Shown here piece by piece: positions 6,293 to 8,274 of a DNA stretch of 8,274 nt (position 1 is the first letter of the stretch; every line of letters begins with the position of its first letter). The notes under the pieces are model-generated. The model was not told the origin of the DNA. It worked only from the letters and a program-made list of their open reading frames with translations, and made no database searches. Source of the stretch: Bacillota bacterium (lineage in GTDB: Bacteria; Bacillota; Clostridia; Peptostreptococcales; Anaerovoracaceae); assembly GCA_030535715.1 (NCBI GenBank), contig JAUNRL010000017.1, positions 4,057-12,330 on the forward strand, read 5' to 3'. Position numbers and translations under genes: made by a program.

Positions 6293-7207
6293 GTGAGGGT
6301 CGGAAAGGTGGAAGGAAAAACGGGTGCGGTCATCCTGGCCGCCGGCATCAGCGGCATTTCCAAGGGTACCATGCTGAGACAGGAACTGGATACCCTCCGG
6401 GAGGCGGGCATATCGCCCATCGTCGTGGTTACCGGCCACGAAGAGGAGAATGTGCGAAAAGAGCTGGCTCACCGTAAGGTGATTTTTGTCGAGAATCCGG
6501 ATTACCGGACCACCCGAATGTTCCGCTCGATTCAGCTGGGGCTGAACGCTCTGTCCGGCAAGTGCGCCAGGACGCTGATCGTCAACGGAGATGCTCCGTC
6601 TTTTTCTGTGGATACCGTGCTGGCTCTCGCCGCGGCGGATCATGAACTGACCTTTCCCATGTATGGAGGCAAGCCCGGACATCCCTTCTGCGTGGATATG
6701 GATCAGCTGGACCGAATCCTTTCTTACGACGGGGAGAGGGGCATTCAGGGAATGATGCGAAAGGGACTGATTTGCGCCGGTCTGATCGAGGTGGAGGATC
6801 CGGGCATTCACATGGAAGCCAGGGAAGACGACAGTCTGGCGCAGATCATCCGCTATCAGCAGGAGTCGATCATGTCCTGCCCGATCCGCCCGGAACTGAA
6901 ATTGAGTCTGGCGAGGGCGAAATGTTTCTTCGATGAGGATCTGGCTGCGCTCCTGCTGGAGATTGATCAGTGCCATTCCCTGAACACCGCGTGCAAGAAC
7001 CTGAACATGGCCTACAGCCGGAGCTGGAAGATGTTTAAGAAAGCGGAAGAGATGCTGGGCTGCCCTCTGATCACCAAACAGGTGGGCGGAGCCCGGGGCG
7101 GAGGATCGGTTCTGACGGAGGAAGGCAGGGCGAAGCTGGAGGCCTACCAACAGCTTCGCCGGGAGGTGCTTGCCTTCGCGGAGAAGGCAGCGGAGCGGCT
7201 GTTCTGA
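6293..7207 (+). CDS. MocA-like nucleotidyltransferase fused to ModE-like winged-helix domain
   Basis: About 304 residues in two parts (numbering from a TTG at 6281). Residues 14-195 are a MocA/MobA-type NTP-transferase fold: VILAAG (17-22), IVVVTGH (47-53), GDAP with Asp104 (103-106) and GKPGHP (130-135). Residues about 205-290 are a ModE/LysR-type winged helix: SLNTACKNLNMAYSRSWKM, then GGARGGGSVLTEEGR, the hallmark of ModE N-terminal domains. No molybdate-binding MOP domain follows. MocA normally attaches CMP to molybdopterin for hydroxylases like the one in this window. Oddly, the signature SxRMGxxKPLL after the first Gly is missing; GISGISKGTML runs straight into the next helix, about ten residues short, so catalysis is doubtful. 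Start is uncertain: GTG 6293 has GAGGA five bases upstream, GTG 6308 has GAGGG eight bases upstream, and TTG 6281 overlaps the preceding stop. Confidence 0.85.
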   Translation: MRVGKVEGKTGAVILAAGISGISKGTMLRQELDTLREAGISPIVVVTGHEEENVRKELAHRKVIFVENPDYRTTRMFRSIQLGLNALSGKCARTLIVNGDAPSFSVDTVLALAAADHELTFPMYGGKPGHPFCVDMDQLDRILSYDGERGIQGMMRKGLICAGLIEVEDPGIHMEAREDDSLAQIIRYQQESIMSCPIRPELKLSLARAKCFFDEDLAALLLEIDQCHSLNTACKNLNMAYSRSWKMFKKAEEMLGCPLITKQVGGARGGGSVLTEEGRAKLEAYQQLRREVLAFAEKAAERLF

Positions 7208-7221
7208 GCGGACGGCGGCCG

Positions 7222-7250
7222 TTGACACGATTGGTTCATCGTGGTATAAT
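7222..7250 (+). promoter_or_regulatory. Consensus sigma-A promoter of modA
   Basis: A perfect TTGACA (7222-7227) and perfect TATAAT (7245-7250) are separated by the ideal 17 bases, only 15 bases after the stop of the upstream gene. Transcription should begin near 7257. An unregulated promoter this strong would be costly, which fits the operator directly following it. Confidence 0.92.
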
Positions 7251-7257
7251 GCGGCAA

Positions 7258-7281
7258 CGTTATTCTCTGAACAAAATAATG
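7258..7281. promoter_or_regulatory. ModE-like operator at the modA promoter
   Basis: CGTTAT (7258-7263), 12 bases, ATAATG (7276-7281). The inner base T7264/A7275 extends each arm to seven (CGTTATT/AATAATG). It covers about +2 to +25 of the modA transcript, the position a repressor would use, and duplicates the site at the MoeA-like operon promoter. The ModE-like winged-helix protein encoded immediately upstream is the obvious candidate to bind it; this is inferred from motif resemblance and context. Confidence 0.7.
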
Positions 7282-7321
7282 CTGCCGATAAAACAGCGAA
7301 GAAAAAAGGAGAGATGAACCA

Positions 7322-8182
7322 ATGAATATGATCAAAAAACTGGGCATCGCAGTGCTGCTTCTGGCCATGGCCGTTGCATTTGCCGGATGCGGGGGAAGCA
7401 ATAGCGGTGAGGAACGGCAGACCGCCGACAGGACGGAGGTCAAGGTGTTCGCGGCGGCCAGCATGCAGAGCTCTCTGGAGGAACTGGAGAAGACCTTTGA
7501 AGCGGAACATCCCGATGTGGATATTCTGCTGAACTGTGACAGCTCCGGTACGCTGATGACGCAGATTGAAGAGGGTGCGCCCTGCGATGTATTTTTCAGC
7601 GCGGCGCAGAAGCAGATGGATGAGCTGGAGGAAAAGGACCTGATCCAGGCAGACAGCCGTCAGAACGTGCTGAACAACCAGCTGGTGGTCATCACCCGGC
7701 CGGACAGCGGGACCGCGGTTACCGGCCTGGAAAATCTGAGGGATGCCGGGAGCATCGCTCTGGCGGACGGAAGCGTTCCTGTGGGCAAGTATACCCGGCA
7801 GGCGCTGATCAATCTGGGTATTCTGCCCGAGGTGGAGGATCCCGCGGGAATCACTACGCAACAGGTCTCTGACGCTCTCGGCGGAGTGGAGATCAGTGAG
7901 CAGGGCAATGTAAGCAAAGTGCTGACGGCGGTTGAGGAAGGCTCCAGTGAAGTGGGAACTGTGTACCTGTCCGATACCTGCGGACATGAGGACGGGGTGA
8001 AGATCATCGAGAAGGTCCCCTATGACGTCACCGGCGATATCATTTACCCCATCGCCCTGATCAGCAATCCGGATGCGGACGACGCGGAGAAAGAAGCGGC
8101 TGCAGTCGTACTGGAGTGGTTCACCAACGATGAGGCGAAGGCGCTCTACGACAAGTATCTGTTCGATACGAATGTCGAATGA
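7322..8182 (+). CDS. modA: Molybdate ABC transporter substrate-binding lipoprotein ModA
   Basis: A 286-residue extracytoplasmic lipoprotein that captures molybdate (or tungstate) for the ABC importer. Residues 1-22 are a lipoprotein signal peptide (KK, hydrophobic core, AFAGC) with the lipidated Cys23, then a short Gly/Ser/Glu-rich linker. The mature protein starts VKVFAAASMQ, the standard ModA opening. Residues placed to bind the oxyanion include Ser48 (AAAS), Ser75 (CDSSGTL), Val153 (DGSVPVGKYT, conserved turn), Val197 (GNVSKVLTAVEEG) and Tyr215 (VGTVYLSD). The ATG at 7322 is chosen over that at 7328 because AAGGAG (7306-7311) lies ten bases before it. It is driven by its own consensus promoter with a ModE-like operator, and the permease gene appears to follow 52 bases after the stop. 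Molybdate versus tungstate preference cannot be told from sequence. Confidence 0.95.
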   Translation: MNMIKKLGIAVLLLAMAVAFAGCGGSNSGEERQTADRTEVKVFAAASMQSSLEELEKTFEAEHPDVDILLNCDSSGTLMTQIEEGAPCDVFFSAAQKQMDELEEKDLIQADSRQNVLNNQLVVITRPDSGTAVTGLENLRDAGSIALADGSVPVGKYTRQALINLGILPEVEDPAGITTQQVSDALGGVEISEQGNVSKVLTAVEEGSSEVGTVYLSDTCGHEDGVKIIEKVPYDVTGDIIYPIALISNPDADDAEKEAAAVVLEWFTNDEAKALYDKYLFDTNVE

Positions 8183-8192
8183 GTGACCGGAT

Positions 8193-8213
8193 GCCGGCAA
8201 TGCACAGACCGGC
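8193..8213 (+). repeat. Small hairpin between modA and modB
   Basis: GCCGG (8193-8197) pairs with CCGGC (8209-8213) across an 11-base loop in the 52-base gap between modA and the next start codon. No T-run follows, so it is not a terminator. It could stabilise the modA part of the message, as is common for binding-protein genes that are expressed above their permeases, but the stem is short. Confidence 0.25.
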
Positions 8214-8234
8214 TGACCCGGAGAAAGGAAATCA

Positions 8235-8274
8235 ATGGATACCATCATTGACCTGATGGAAACACTGGACTGGA
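8235..8274 (+). CDS. modB: Probable molybdate ABC transporter permease ModB (5' end only)
   Basis: Only 13 codons are present: an ATG at 8235 following AAAGG (8224-8228), encoding MDTIIDLMETLDW before the window ends. ModB proteins commonly open with a short segment ending in D-W before the first membrane helix, and modB directly follows modA in most mod operons. The identification rests mainly on that gene order; the visible residues are too few to prove it. Confidence 0.6.
   Translation, partial: MDTIIDLMETLDW

Noticed and set aside
6248..8248. A 666-codon open frame on the minus strand
   Set aside because: It runs antisense to three recognisable genes and through the modA promoter and operator; the product has no family resemblance.

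Overview
The window reads as a molybdenum-enzyme and molybdenum-cofactor island from an anaerobic, fairly GC-rich Bacillota, most likely Clostridia. The evidence is strong GGAGG-type ribosome binding sites, near-consensus sigma-A promoters, and protein families typical of that group: a MocA-like protein fused to a ModE-like domain, a MoeA-like protein with a C-terminal cysteine cluster, and a lipoprotein ModA. No species can be named from the sequence alone.

Layout. 30-1064 (+) is an E1-like ThiF/MoeB/HesA adenylyltransferase. 1339-1578 (+) is a 79-residue MoaD/ThiS-type sulfur carrier ending in Gly-Gly, with its own promoter. 1579-2027 holds no intact gene: it contains the wreck of a membrane-anchored diguanylate cyclase (about 1602-1896) and a strong bidirectional terminator (1945-1985). 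2028-5036 (-) is a 1002-residue single-chain molybdenum hydroxylase (two [2Fe-2S] clusters plus molybdopterin domains, no FAD domain), similar in plan to Desulfovibrio aldehyde oxidoreductase. Divergent from it, 5256-6284 (+) is a MoeA/MogA-like molybdopterin-binding protein, followed with almost no gap by a MocA-like/ModE-like fusion (about 6293-7207). 7322-8182 (+) is ModA, the molybdate-binding lipoprotein, and the window ends in the first codons of what is probably modB (8235 onward).

How it fits together. ModA and the permease would import molybdate. The E1-like protein would activate the sulfur carrier's C-terminus to supply the dithiolene sulfurs of molybdopterin. The MoeA-like protein would handle molybdenum insertion, and the MocA-like protein would be expected to add the nucleotide. 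The finished cofactor would serve the hydroxylase.

The main find is regulatory. Two promoters, for the MoeA-like operon and for modA, each carry CGTTAT-N12-ATAATG immediately downstream of the -10 box. A looser copy (CGTTGC-N12-ATAACG) lies in the hydroxylase leader. Half-sites and spacing match the E. coli ModE operator as I recall it. The only candidate regulator in the window is the MocA/ModE-like fusion. That protein has lost the signature nucleotide-binding loop of MocA/MobA and has no molybdate-binding MOP domain, so it may be a cofactor-sensing repressor built from a dead nucleotidyltransferase. That last step is inference.
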